Shown piece after piece: positions 18,181 through 27,443 of a stretch of 64,000 nt of DNA. The notes beneath the pieces are model-generated. The model ran no database searches, was not told where the DNA came from, and saw only the letters and a program-made list of their open reading frames with translations. Source of the DNA: MWBF01 sp040772005 (lineage in GTDB: Bacteria; Chloroflexota; Anaerolineae; CG2-30-64-16); contig JAXGYZ010000016.1 of assembly GCA_040772005.1 (NCBI GenBank), positions 4,695-68,694 on the forward strand, in the 5' to 3' direction. The translations under genes were made by a program, and so were the position numbers. Positions within the stretch are counted from its first letter, which is position 1, and each line of letters begins with the position of its first letter.

Positions 18181-21007
18181 TATCTTGTTGGTTCTGACCG
18201 TCATTGCTTTGTTGGCCGCGGCCTTTGCCGCTCCGGCCCAGGCGATGGAGCTCTCGCGGGCTGCCGTGGCGCCGACCGAAGGTTCAACGGCTGCGCCCGC
18301 CGCAGCGCCTGCCCAGGATTCGCTGACCGCCAATCCCTGGCAGTGGGTCTCCTTCACCAGCCCGGTGGACCAGTTCGACGTGGATCCGGCGCTGAGTTAC
18401 CTGATTGCGTTCAACAAGGATGGCAGGATCAACATCGTTGCCGACTGCAACAGGGCGTTTGCAGACTACACTGCGGATGACAGCAGCCTGATCATCAAGC
18501 CAGGCCCGATGACGCTGGCTGCCTGCCCGTCCGATTCGCGCAGCGAGCAGTTCGTGACGCTGCTGGGCGGTGCGGCCAAGTACTTCTTCAAAGATGGCAT
18601 GCTCTACATCGACCTGATGGCCGATGGCGGCACCCTGGCCTTTGCCGCCGCCGATGCCGAGGTCATGGCCGACGACGGTGAAGGGGCTATGGCCGGCGCG
18701 CCGCTGTCTCCGGCCGACATTGCCAACGACGAGGGCGGTCCGGCGGTGGTGACCGGCGAGTGGAAGTACACCGCCGCGGCCGTGGCGACCCACTATCTGG
18801 AGCCGGTGGCCATGCTGAAGGATGTCTCCCGAGATATCCAGCGCAACTACACCGAGTGGGTGCCCCGCAGCGGCCAAATCATGGGTTTCCTGACTCGCCC
18901 CCTGGCCCCGGCGCCCACCGCCTATCAGGTAAATCTGCCGGTGCAGCCCTCTGGCGCCAGCGTCGACCTGGACAACGACGGCGAAGAGGACACTGGCGTC
19001 CAGGTCTTCGCCGCCGCCCTGGGCACCAATCTCGTGGGCGACTCCTACCTGGAGCAGATCGAGCAAGCAGGGTTTACTTCCTACCTGAGCGATCCCCAGA
19101 CCGGCGACATCCGCCAGGGCGCCTTCCTGGTCTATGCGCCCGACGATGCCCAGGGCTTCCCCAGCGCGGCCGGCGAGGACGGCATCTACTTCACCGCCGA
19201 CGACCCGGCCGTGGGCTTGCCGGCCGGCTGGACCCTGGCCACCCTGGGCGAGGACGGCCAGGTTACGTTCGATCGCAGCCGGGAAGCGACCCTGAACATC
19301 CTGGAGGCTGCGGCCTATGCGTCGCCCAACTTCTCTGACCAGGGCATCCTGGAGAGCTTCACTTCCCTGATCGACCTGCTGGCGGTGCGCTACTCCTATA
19401 CCGAGCTGCGCGGCCTGGACTGGGAAGAGATCCGGGAAGAGTACCTGCCTCGGGTGGAGGCAGCCGATAAGGCGGGCGACTTTGCCGCCTACTATGCCGC
19501 CATGCACGACCTGGCGCTCTCCATCAGGGATGCTCACGTCTACTTGAGCGGCGGTACGCTCGAGTACAAGGTGGCAGCAGCGGAACCGATCCAGCAGGCT
19601 TTTGGCGGCGGGCTGGGCGCGGAGGTCAAAGAACTCAGGGACGGCACGGTGGCGGTGACCCACCTCGACCCAGAAGGGCCGGGCGCGCAGGCCGGCTGGC
19701 AGGTCGGCACGGAGATCGTGAGCGTGGACGGCGTGGCCATCGGCGACCGCATCGCCACGTTGCCGTTCGCGGAAACCGCGGGCAACCCTGAGGTCATCCG
19801 CCTGCAACAGACGAAAAAAGCCCTGGCCTTCCCCGCCGGCGCCGAGACCACCATCGAATACCGCCAGCCGGAGGCCAGCGATGTGTTGAGCGCCACGTTG
19901 ACGGCTGTGGAGGACGCCTTTGTCGAGGCGCCCAAGCCGGCCGTGGACGATGCCGACATCAGCTTCAAGCAACTGGATGGCGGCTCTTGGTACGTGCAGT
20001 GGAAGTCGTTCCATGACCCACTCTACAAGATTGCGATCTGGGAGAAGCTCATGGAAAAGGCCCAGGGCGCGACCGGCCTCATCATCGACATGCGCCACAA
20101 CGGCGGCGGCGCCACCGATCTGATGTACACCCTGGCCTCCTACTTCTTCACCGCCGACGATCCGGCGCAAGGCCACTGGATCGACAACTACACCTACGAC
20201 GAAAAGGTGGGCGACCTGGTGAAGGAATTCGCCACCGATCGCACCCTGAGCTCGCCGCGGCCGGAGCTGACCTTCAACGGCGCGGTGGCGGTGCTGGTGG
20301 GCGAAGGCTCGGCCAGCGCTGCGGAGTATCTGCCCCAGTTCCTGCAGCGCCAGGGACGGGCCATCGTCGTTGGCGAGCATGGCACCGAAGGGGCCGGCGG
20401 CTACCTGGAGCAGGCCGCCATGCCTGGGGACTTCGTGTTCCACTTCACCAAGGGCCGCACCTTCTTCGCCGGCACCGACGAGCTGAACCTGGAGGCCAAG
20501 GGCGTGACCCTGGATTCGCGCGTGCCCATCACCCTGGAGAACGAACAGGCCAAGCAGGAGGGCCGGGATGTGGTGCTGGAGGCTGCCATAGTGGCCCTGG
20601 GCGAGGAAGCCGCCCGCCTGTTTGCCGAGCGCCTGCCTGGCACAACCCTGCAACTCATAACCCTGCAGGTCCGAGGGGAAGATGGCGAGTTGGCCCAGGT
20701 CAATCCCACAAACCCAGTGAGCTACACCCTCACCTTCGCGGCGGATGGCGCCCTGACCATCAAGGCCGACTGCAACCAGGTCAACGCCGAGTACGTCCTG
20801 GGCAGCGCGGGCGCGATCACCATCACCCCCGGCGCGGCCACCCTGGCCCTGTGCGCGGATGACGGTCTGGGTGAGAAGTTCGTGGCGGCGCTGGGACAGG
20901 TCACCGTGCTCCAGACCGACGGCCAATCCTACGTGTTTGCCTACCCGTCGGAAGATGCTCCGGTGAACATCCTGATGACGCCGGTGGCAGACACGGACGG
21001 ACAATAA
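18170..21007 (+). CDS. Exported S41 protease-like protein with META domains at both ends
   Basis: 945 residues. A signal peptide (ILLVLTVIALLAAAFAAPAQA) leads into an N-terminal META/HslJ module (NIVADCNRAFADYTADDSS). A PDZ domain (VAVTHLDPEGPGAQAGWQVG) and an S41 peptidase core with the Ser motif GSASAAEYLPQFLQ follow. A second META module (KADCNQVNAEYVLG) closes the protein. In CtpA/Prc proteases a Lys lies 25 residues after the Ser; here the position falls in GEHGTEGAGG and is Gly, so the Ser-Lys dyad is missing. It may use a tricorn-like arrangement or only bind peptides. AACAGGGAG is the ribosome site. Confidence 0.85.
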   Translation: MKGNILLVLTVIALLAAAFAAPAQAMELSRAAVAPTEGSTAAPAAAPAQDSLTANPWQWVSFTSPVDQFDVDPALSYLIAFNKDGRINIVADCNRAFADYTADDSSLIIKPGPMTLAACPSDSRSEQFVTLLGGAAKYFFKDGMLYIDLMADGGTLAFAAADAEVMADDGEGAMAGAPLSPADIANDEGGPAVVTGEWKYTAAAVATHYLEPVAMLKDVSRDIQRNYTEWVPRSGQIMGFLTRPLAPAPTAYQVNLPVQPSGASVDLDNDGEEDTGVQVFAAALGTNLVGDSYLEQIEQAGFTSYLSDPQTGDIRQGAFLVYAPDDAQGFPSAAGEDGIYFTADDPAVGLPAGWTLATLGEDGQVTFDRSREATLNILEAAAYASPNFSDQGILESFTSLIDLLAVRYSYTELRGLDWEEIREEYLPRVEAADKAGDFAAYYAAMHDLALSIRDAHVYLSGGTLEYKVAAAEPIQQAFGGGLGAEVKELRDGTVAVTHLDPEGPGAQAGWQVGTEIVSVDGVAIGDRIATLPFAETAGNPEVIRLQQTKKALAFPAGAETTIEYRQPEASDVLSATLTAVEDAFVEAPKPAVDDADISFKQLDGGSWYVQWKSFHDPLYKIAIWEKLMEKAQGATGLIIDMRHNGGGATDLMYTLASYFFTADDPAQGHWIDNYTYDEKVGDLVKEFATDRTLSSPRPELTFNGAVAVLVGEGSASAAEYLPQFLQRQGRAIVVGEHGTEGAGGYLEQAAMPGDFVFHFTKGRTFFAGTDELNLEAKGVTLDSRVPITLENEQAKQEGRDVVLEAAIVALGEEAARLFAERLPGTTLQLITLQVRGEDGELAQVNPTNPVSYTLTFAADGALTIKADCNQVNAEYVLGSAGAITITPGAATLALCADDGLGEKFVAALGQVTVLQTDGQSYVFAYPSEDAPVNILMTPVADTDGQ

Positions 21008-21117
21008 GAGCGTTTTAGGCCGCGCAGGGAGGCGGCCGCCTCCCTGCGCTTGTCGATTGGTAGTCGGAGTCGAAACCGGAGATCAAGACAACACGACATG
21101 AAACAGGAAACTTTCGG

Positions 21118-23148
21118 ATGAAGAGATATCTTGGACTGATCATGATGACCGCCTCGCTGTTGCTGGCGGCGTGCGTTCCGCCTGCGCCAACCGCAGTACC
21201 GACAGAAGCGCCGACGGCGCCGGCCGCGGCCAGCGCGCCTGCGGCTTCGTCCGCAGTCGAGCCCGCTGCTGCGACGCTCACCGCCAACCCGTGGCAGTGG
21301 ACATCGTTCACCGGCGCGGCCGAGCAGTTCAAGGTCGAACAGCCCGCCAACTATCTGCTGACGTTCCAGGCCGACGGGACGGCGGCGATCGTGGCCGACT
21401 GCAACAATGCGTTCGCGGACTACACTGCTGATGCCGGCGCCCTCACCATCAAGCCGGGTCCGATGACGCTGGCCGCCTGCCCGTCCGGCTCGCGGGGCGA
21501 GCAGTTCGTTACCCTGCTCGGCAGCGCGGCCAGGTACTTCTTCGCAGACGGCGCCCTGTTCATTGACCTGTTGGCCGACGCCGGCGTCATGCGGCTTGAT
21601 CCTGCGGCCGAGACTGCCGCCGGCGAAGAACCGCCTTCCCCAACCGTCGACCCGGCCGAAGTCGCCCGCGCGCGCGCCCTGGCGAGCGGCTTGCAGGCTC
21701 AGCCGTGGAAATGGAGCTACTTTGCCACCGCTACCAAGCAGGGCGAGATCGAGACGCCCGCCAGCTACCTGGTGACTTTTCACGACGACGGCGCGGTTGA
21801 AATCAAGGCGGACTGCAACCGCGCTGGGGGCAAGTACACCCTCGACGGCGGCAATATCAGTATCGAAATCGGCCCGACAACCCTGGCGGCGTGCCCGGGC
21901 GATTCACGCGGCGAGCAGTTCATCGCGATGCTGGGAGATGTGGCGCAGTTTGAGATCACCGAGGGCAGCCTGTTCTTCCTTCTGAAAACGGAAGGCAGCA
22001 CGCTGCTCTTCGATGCTGCGCCCCCCACGGTCGTTGACCTGTGCGGTGAGCAGGCGCTGGCGCTCAACACGCTCGAGGACACGCTGGACCCGAAGCTCAG
22101 CGCCAGCCTGGACGAGGTGCTGGTGGGTCTCGTGAAGGAGGACCGGCGACCGGGTCCGGGCGCAGTAATGCTGGTCACCACGCCCCAGGGACGCTATCTT
22201 AAATCCATTGGGGTCGCCGATGTGACCACCTGCCAGCCGCTCCCGGCCGATTCCCCCTATCAGATCGGCAGCAACACGAAGCTGATGACCTCCGCCATCC
22301 TCTTCCAACTTCAGGAGGAAGGGGTACTTTCCATCTCCGATCCGCTGAGCAAATGGCTGCCGGACCTGGCGGCGAAGCTGACGAACGGCGACAAGATGAC
22401 CATCGAGATGATGCTCACGCATACCACCGGCATGAAGGACTACTTCGACGTGCCGACGAGTGGCGGGTCCATCGCGGACGGCGCCACGGACAAAGCCATG
22501 CTCACCCGTGCCTTCACACCGGAAGAGCTGGTCAAGCTGGTCGCCGATTCCGGCCTCAGCGACTTCGAGCCGGGCGCGGAAGGGCAATGGAACTACAGCA
22601 ACACCGGCTACATGCTGCTCGGCCTCATCATCGAGAAGGCCAGCGGCAAGACATACGAAGAGAACCTGAAGGAGCGGATCTTCGAACCGCTCGGCCTGGA
22701 GCAGACCTACCTACAGGCGGGCCAGCCGGAGGCGGGCGCGCTGCCCCAGGCGTACTACAAATCGCCTTTCGACTTCACCACGAGCGAATGGAACGCCAGC
22801 CAGGGCTGGTCGGCCGGCGCGGTCGTGTCGACGCCCGACGAATTCGCCACGTTCATGAAGGCCCTGTTTATCGGGAAGCTGTTCAAGCAGCCGGAGACGC
22901 TGAAGCTGATGGAAACACCCGCGCCGACCAGCGCCAATCGTCTTGGCCCAGGCGTGACCTACGCGCACGGCATGACCAACAACAATGGCGTGCTGGGTCA
23001 CGGCGGCCAGACGCTGGGCTTCCAGAGCGACGGCGGCTACATCCCGGACAAAGATGTGACGATCGTGATATGGAGCAACGCGGCCGAGAGCAATGCCAGT
23101 CGCGCGCTCGTGCCCGCTATCGCCAACATCGTAACCGGAGCCGGATAA
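21118..23148 (+). CDS. Lipoprotein with two META domains and a serine beta-lactamase-family domain
   Basis: 676 residues. Lipobox SLLLAAC gives an extracytoplasmic lipid anchor. Two META modules follow (IVADCNNAFADYTAD; IKADCNRAGGKYTLDG). The C-terminal class C-like serine hydrolase has SNTK (Ser-x-x-Lys) in PYQIGSNTKLMTS, YSN in WNYSNTGYM and HGG in GVLGHGGQTLGF as the third motif. Such domains act as D-Ala-D-Ala peptidases or esterases more often than as lactamases. The META modules are close relatives of those in the upstream genes, so the cluster grew by domain duplication. The stop overlaps the PrsW start (TAATG). Confidence 0.88.
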   Translation: MKRYLGLIMMTASLLLAACVPPAPTAVPTEAPTAPAAASAPAASSAVEPAAATLTANPWQWTSFTGAAEQFKVEQPANYLLTFQADGTAAIVADCNNAFADYTADAGALTIKPGPMTLAACPSGSRGEQFVTLLGSAARYFFADGALFIDLLADAGVMRLDPAAETAAGEEPPSPTVDPAEVARARALASGLQAQPWKWSYFATATKQGEIETPASYLVTFHDDGAVEIKADCNRAGGKYTLDGGNISIEIGPTTLAACPGDSRGEQFIAMLGDVAQFEITEGSLFFLLKTEGSTLLFDAAPPTVVDLCGEQALALNTLEDTLDPKLSASLDEVLVGLVKEDRRPGPGAVMLVTTPQGRYLKSIGVADVTTCQPLPADSPYQIGSNTKLMTSAILFQLQEEGVLSISDPLSKWLPDLAAKLTNGDKMTIEMMLTHTTGMKDYFDVPTSGGSIADGATDKAMLTRAFTPEELVKLVADSGLSDFEPGAEGQWNYSNTGYMLLGLIIEKASGKTYEENLKERIFEPLGLEQTYLQAGQPEAGALPQAYYKSPFDFTTSEWNASQGWSAGAVVSTPDEFATFMKALFIGKLFKQPETLKLMETPAPTSANRLGPGVTYAHGMTNNNGVLGHGGQTLGFQSDGGYIPDKDVTIVIWSNAAESNASRALVPAIANIVTGAG

Positions 23149-24341
23149 TGAAAGAGAACACCGACACGCTTCGTCCCAGCGACCTGGCGCTGTCCAGCTA
23201 CGGCTCGCCCCTGCGCAAGCCGGTGATCGGCTGGCTGCTGGGTGTCGCGCTGGCCGCGCTGATCATCTACAGCCTGCGGAGCCTGATGCCGTTCTTCAGC
23301 GCAGCCAATCCGCAGCATCTGCGCGTCTTCGCCACCGCGCTGGCCGTCACCGGCGCCATCACCGCGATTCCGGTGCTGGTCCTGCGCTGGCTGGACCGGC
23401 GGGAGCCAGAGCCGTGGCTGTTCTACGCCCTGGCCTTCGCCTGGGGCGGGCTGATCGCCACCGCGATCTCTGCGGATATCAACACTGGGCTCAAAGAGGC
23501 ACTGCCGGGACTGTTTGGCGCGATCCTCAGCGCGCCGTTCGTGGAAGAGGCGGCCAAGGGGCTCGGTCTGCTGGTCTTCGTGCTGCTGCTGCGCGACGAG
23601 TTCGACGGCCCGCGCGACGGCCTCATCTACGGCGCGCTGATCGGCCTGGGGTTCATCTGGTTGGAGTCGTCGGTCTATATCGTGCGGAGCTTCGATGAGA
23701 ACGGGACGGTCGCATGGGCATTTCAGATCGGGTCGCGCTACGTCCTTGCCGGCCTCAACGGCCACGCCATCTACACCGGCCTCACGGGCACGTTCATCGG
23801 CTTCGCGCTCATCCAAAGAAACTGGCTGCGCAAGCTCATCCTGCCGATTGCCGGCTACGTGCTGGCCGCGCTGTCGCACATGGCATGGAACGGGTTGGGC
23901 ACCGTGATCACAGCCCTGACGGCCAATACGATCGGCAGGCTGACCATGCCGCCCGCGGTTATGAACTCTATTGGAAGCGATCTTGCGAATATGCCTTTCT
24001 GGCTCAGCTGGCTGGCGAACGTGCTCGCGCTCCTCGTCGCCAACGGCCTTGCCTACCTGATCATCCTGCTCGGCCTGCGGCGCAGCGGTCGCTGGGAACG
24101 CGGTGTCATGGTCGAGCACCTGCGTGACGAAGTAGGGACGCCCTCCGTTACGGCCGACGAATACGAGCAGATCGAGGGCAAATGCGAGCCGCCGGCCGGG
24201 GACAAGACCGCGCGTGAGATCTTCACGGCGCAGTGCAACCTGGCCAAGCGCAAGTTCCGCCTGCTGCTGCGCGGCCGGCCGATGGACGCCGACCCGGTGG
24301 TGCAGGCCTGGCGCCAGGAGTTGAGGCAGCTGCGCGCATGA
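23148..24341 (+). CDS. PrsW-family intramembrane metalloprotease
   Basis: 397 residues with about eight membrane helices. The family motifs are clear: EEAAKGLG (zinc-binding Glu pair and Lys), DGLIYGALIGLGFIWLES, then His-containing helices NGHAIYTGLTGTF and LSHMAWNG. PrsW enzymes cut membrane-anchored anti-sigma factors. The target here is unknown, and no anti-sigma gene is next to it. A cytoplasmic C-terminal tail of about 90 residues follows. Both gene borders are overlapping start/stops, so it is co-translated with its neighbours. Confidence 0.85.
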   Translation: MKENTDTLRPSDLALSSYGSPLRKPVIGWLLGVALAALIIYSLRSLMPFFSAANPQHLRVFATALAVTGAITAIPVLVLRWLDRREPEPWLFYALAFAWGGLIATAISADINTGLKEALPGLFGAILSAPFVEEAAKGLGLLVFVLLLRDEFDGPRDGLIYGALIGLGFIWLESSVYIVRSFDENGTVAWAFQIGSRYVLAGLNGHAIYTGLTGTFIGFALIQRNWLRKLILPIAGYVLAALSHMAWNGLGTVITALTANTIGRLTMPPAVMNSIGSDLANMPFWLSWLANVLALLVANGLAYLIILLGLRRSGRWERGVMVEHLRDEVGTPSVTADEYEQIEGKCEPPAGDKTAREIFTAQCNLAKRKFRLLLRGRPMDADPVVQAWRQELRQLRA

Positions 24342-24949
24342 AATCTTCAATCCTGCTCAACCTGTTAGTGATCCTGTGCGTCGCGGCAGCCTGCAACGGG
24401 CTGCCCAGGCCGGCTATCACTAACCAAGAAAGGAATAACGAAATGGCAACCATAAAGCCACCGAAACCTGGCGCACCCAAGCCAGACTACGTGACGAACC
24501 TCGAGGCCGCCTACGGCGCGCCGAGCCAGGCCGGGTTCGGCAGCGCCGTGTTCTACATGCAGATGAGTGCCGGAGATGAGCTGAGCAAGGCGGCGCTCGC
24601 AGCGTACAGATATTTCGTCGGCGAGCTGTGGGAACGCTGGGGCGAGGATGCCTGGATGGGGCCTTGGAAGGAAGTCTACGCGCGCAAGGCGGGCGCCAAG
24701 CCCGACATCGTGGCCGAGCTGCGCGGCATCACGGATGTGGACGCCCGTAACTCGGCCCCGATGATCCTGGATGTGGTGCAGGACGCCCGGGCGGGGCGCG
24801 CCGCGCTGGCCGCCGCCTTCGACGATCCTGCGGTCACCGAGCTGCGCGTCTTCAACCTGGGGGACGGCGGGGCGATGTCGGGTATTCTCGTTGCGGGCCG
24901 CCGCGCGGCGACCGGCGAGGCGACGTTCCTGGTGTTCTTGTTGGATTAG
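24338..24949 (+). CDS. Putative lipoprotein, unknown
   Basis: 203 residues from the ATG that overlaps the PrsW stop (ATGA). From that start it has a lipobox (VILCVAAAC). An internal ATG at 24443 has a much better ribosome site (AAAGGA, 7 bases upstream) and would give a 168-residue cytoplasmic form beginning MATIKPPKPGAP. Both products may exist. The C-terminal half (ITELRVFNLGD-like strand, ILVAGRRAATGEATFLVFLLD) looks globular. No family was recognised. Confidence 0.65.
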   Translation: MKSSILLNLLVILCVAAACNGLPRPAITNQERNNEMATIKPPKPGAPKPDYVTNLEAAYGAPSQAGFGSAVFYMQMSAGDELSKAALAAYRYFVGELWERWGEDAWMGPWKEVYARKAGAKPDIVAELRGITDVDARNSAPMILDVVQDARAGRAALAAAFDDPAVTELRVFNLGDGGAMSGILVAGRRAATGEATFLVFLLD

Positions 24950-24971
24950 GGGCGACCCTGTGTGGTCGCCC
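24950..24971. terminator. Hairpin directly after the lipoprotein stop
   Basis: GGGCGACC at 24950-24957 pairs with GGTCGCCC at 24964-24971 around six bases. It begins at the base after the stop codon, the same placement as the cas-region hairpin repeats. Confidence 0.45.
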
Positions 24972-25037
24972 AGGGCGGGCCGCAGGCGCACGCCCACGCA
25001 TCGTTAGCAGAGGGATCGCAGCTTTCAGGAGGAAAAC

Positions 25038-27131
25038 ATGTCCACTCTCCCGTTCCGACCCATGTCCTCACGAGCCGTGTGGCTCGTCCTTGCCGCGCTG
25101 GCGCTGGCCGTCATCCTGGCGCTGGCCAGCCCGGCGCAGCCGGCCGCCGCTTCCTGCGGCGGTGTGACCTCCGTTGGGACGGAGGCCGAACTCAACGCCG
25201 CGATTGCAGCCTACAATGCTGTGAACCCGGGTCCGTGCGTCTTCACCATCCAGTTGACCGCCGACATCAACCTGACGGCCAGCACGACCACCATCAACAA
25301 CAACACTTCCGGGGTGAGCCTGGTGATCGAGGGCAATGGCAGAACCGTGAACGGGCAGGGCACGGCCGGCGTCCGACCCTTCACAAAGAACTTCGGCCAG
25401 GTGACGATCAACCAGATCACGATCACCGGCGGCAATAGGAATAGTGGCGGAGACGCCGGCGGCGGCATAACTGCTACCCAACTGGGGAGCCTGACCGTCA
25501 CCAACAGCACCATCACTGGCAATGCGGCTGTGTTCGGTGGTGGCATAGCGAACTGCAATGGACCCTCCTGCATCCTGACCGTGCAAAACAGCACCATCAG
25601 CGGCAATAGTGCCGGGACAGCAGGCGGCGCCATCTATGCGGTGGGCACGGTGACCATCGACAGCAGTACGCTGGTCAACAACACGAACGGGACTTTGGGC
25701 GGCGCCCTCGTAATGGTATCAAACACATCTACAATTACGGTGCGCAATAGCATCCTCGCCAATAGCGCCGGTGGCGCAGCAGACTGTAACATCAACTCTG
25801 GCGCTGGCGGCCCGCCCACTTTCACTGACGGCGGCCATAACCTGGTCGAAACGCCGGGCAACTGCGCCGCCAGCCTCACCGGCCCGGGCACCATTCTCAA
25901 TCAGGACCCGGCCCTTGGCGCGCTGGCGGACAACGGCGGCCCGACGCAGACGCACTTGCCGCAATTTGGTTCGCCCGTCATCAACGCCGGCGACACGACG
26001 TTGACGGTCGATCAGCGGGGCATCGCCCGGCCACAGGGCGCGGCCGATGATATCGGCGCGGTGGAAGTGGACACCTTCAACCTGACCATCGTCAAACAGA
26101 CGGAAGGCGGCGACGCCACGTTCGACTTCGGCGCGGATGTCGCTGTGTCGCCGATACCGAACTTCAGCCTGACGACATCGGGCGGCACGGAGCAGCAGAC
26201 GTTCAGCAACCTGGCGGCTGGGGAGTACAAGATCTACGAGGGGCCGTGGCCGCAGGGTTGGACGTTGAAGGACATCACCTGTGTGGGCGTCACCGGCGAC
26301 GCCTGGTCGGGCGCCTTCCCCTACGCCGCGTTCACTGCTGCGCCGGGCGACAACATCACCTGCACCTTCACCAATCAAAAGCTGGGTACGATTAACATCA
26401 TCAAGCAGGTGACACCGATCAACGCCAACGTTTTCAGTTTCACCGACACCATCGCTGCCCCCAACAGCTTTTCGCTGAGTCACGGCGAACAGAAGGCCTT
26501 CCTGAACGTGACGCCGGGCACTTACACCGTGACGGAGGACCAGCCGGGCAATGCCTTCCAGCTGCGCAACATCAGCTGTGTGGACGATGTCACCACCGGC
26601 ACTGCGTCGGTCGGCGACGTGAACACGCGCACGGCGACCATCAACCTGGATCCGGGCGAAACCGTCACCTGCACCTTCATCAACAGCAATCAGCCCCTGG
26701 CCGTCACGCTGGCCAACTTCACCGCCGAAACTGCAACCGATGGCGCGCTGGTGGCGTGGGAGACCGTATCGGAGCTGGAGAACGCGGGGTTCAACCTGTA
26801 CCGCACGGCGACGCCCCAGACGCCAACCGCAGCCGACCTGCTGGCTACCATACCGTCGAAGGCGCCGGGCAGTTCGCAGGGCTTCTTCTACACCTACGAG
26901 GATACTACGATCACAGCCGGCGCCACTTACTGGTACTGGCTGGAGGACGTAGACTTCAGCGGTGCGACCACGCTGCACGAGCCTGTCAGCGTGTTCTACG
27001 CGGCCCCGAACGCTGTAAGGTTGAGGGGATTCGAGGCGGTGCCTGCCCAGATGGTGTGGCCCTGGCTGCTCACGTTGCTTGCCGCAGCACTGGCTGTCGC
27101 GGGCGTCATCTGGCGGCGCATCCGCGCATGA
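25038..27131 (+). CDS. Exported right-handed beta-helix protein with prealbumin-like repeats and C-terminal anchor
   Basis: 697 residues. A signal peptide (LVLAALALAVILALASPAQPAAA) is followed by a parallel beta-helix (residues about 40-340: repeated NSTITGN, NSTISGN, NSILANS turns). Two SpaA/prealbumin-like modules follow (FNLTIVKQTEGGDATFDF; INIIKQVTPINANVFSF, each with a CTF(T/I)N strand). A fibronectin-like module comes next, then a C-terminal membrane helix (WPWLLTLLAAALAVAGVIW) with a basic tail. It is a predicted surface adhesin or polysaccharide-binding protein. AGGAGG lies 6 bases before the ATG. Confidence 0.85.
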   Translation: MSTLPFRPMSSRAVWLVLAALALAVILALASPAQPAAASCGGVTSVGTEAELNAAIAAYNAVNPGPCVFTIQLTADINLTASTTTINNNTSGVSLVIEGNGRTVNGQGTAGVRPFTKNFGQVTINQITITGGNRNSGGDAGGGITATQLGSLTVTNSTITGNAAVFGGGIANCNGPSCILTVQNSTISGNSAGTAGGAIYAVGTVTIDSSTLVNNTNGTLGGALVMVSNTSTITVRNSILANSAGGAADCNINSGAGGPPTFTDGGHNLVETPGNCAASLTGPGTILNQDPALGALADNGGPTQTHLPQFGSPVINAGDTTLTVDQRGIARPQGAADDIGAVEVDTFNLTIVKQTEGGDATFDFGADVAVSPIPNFSLTTSGGTEQQTFSNLAAGEYKIYEGPWPQGWTLKDITCVGVTGDAWSGAFPYAAFTAAPGDNITCTFTNQKLGTINIIKQVTPINANVFSFTDTIAAPNSFSLSHGEQKAFLNVTPGTYTVTEDQPGNAFQLRNISCVDDVTTGTASVGDVNTRTATINLDPGETVTCTFINSNQPLAVTLANFTAETATDGALVAWETVSELENAGFNLYRTATPQTPTAADLLATIPSKAPGSSQGFFYTYEDTTITAGATYWYWLEDVDFSGATTLHEPVSVFYAAPNAVRLRGFEAVPAQMVWPWLLTLLAAALAVAGVIWRRIRA

Positions 27132-27214
27132 CGTGCGCCGGGCAGGGGCTGCTACACTTGCAGCCCCTGCCCGGCAAACAGCAACCCAAGAAGATATCTC
27201 TGCAGGAGTACATG

Positions 27215-27415
27215 ATGGAGAGCACCACTTCTCAACACGATACCCACCCGGGTTCACCTCTGCCATCCCCTCGCAAGCGGTGGGAGGAGCCGGCCATTAT
27301 TCTCGAACGCGTCCTTCAGGTTTCTGCACAGGACGGGCCACCTGTCAGACCCAACGGGTTCCTGGGGCCTTTGTCCACATCTGGGAACTTGGGGCAGTGC
27401 GGCCTACCATACTGA
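27215..27415 (+). CDS. Small peptide, possible RiPP-type precursor
   Basis: 66 residues from an ATG with GCAGGAG six bases upstream (ATG 27212 is an alternative). A charged leader-like half (SPRKRWEEPAIILERVLQVS) precedes a Gly/Pro-rich tail with one Cys (GPPVRPNGFLGPLSTSGNLG, then QCGLPY). The 'W-x-x-P-x-I-hydrophobic-E' pattern recalls short leader peptides of modified-peptide families, but no maturase gene is nearby, so the assignment is only a possibility. Confidence 0.5.
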   Translation: MESTTSQHDTHPGSPLPSPRKRWEEPAIILERVLQVSAQDGPPVRPNGFLGPLSTSGNLGQCGLPY

Positions 27416-27443
27416 TTCCACGGAAAGGGAAACAAACGTAAGC

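Noticed and set aside
18284..21004. 906-codon open frame on the minus strand
   Set aside because: Antisense to the META-S41 gene; it is His/Gln/Gly-rich with no domain and arises from GC-rich codon use.
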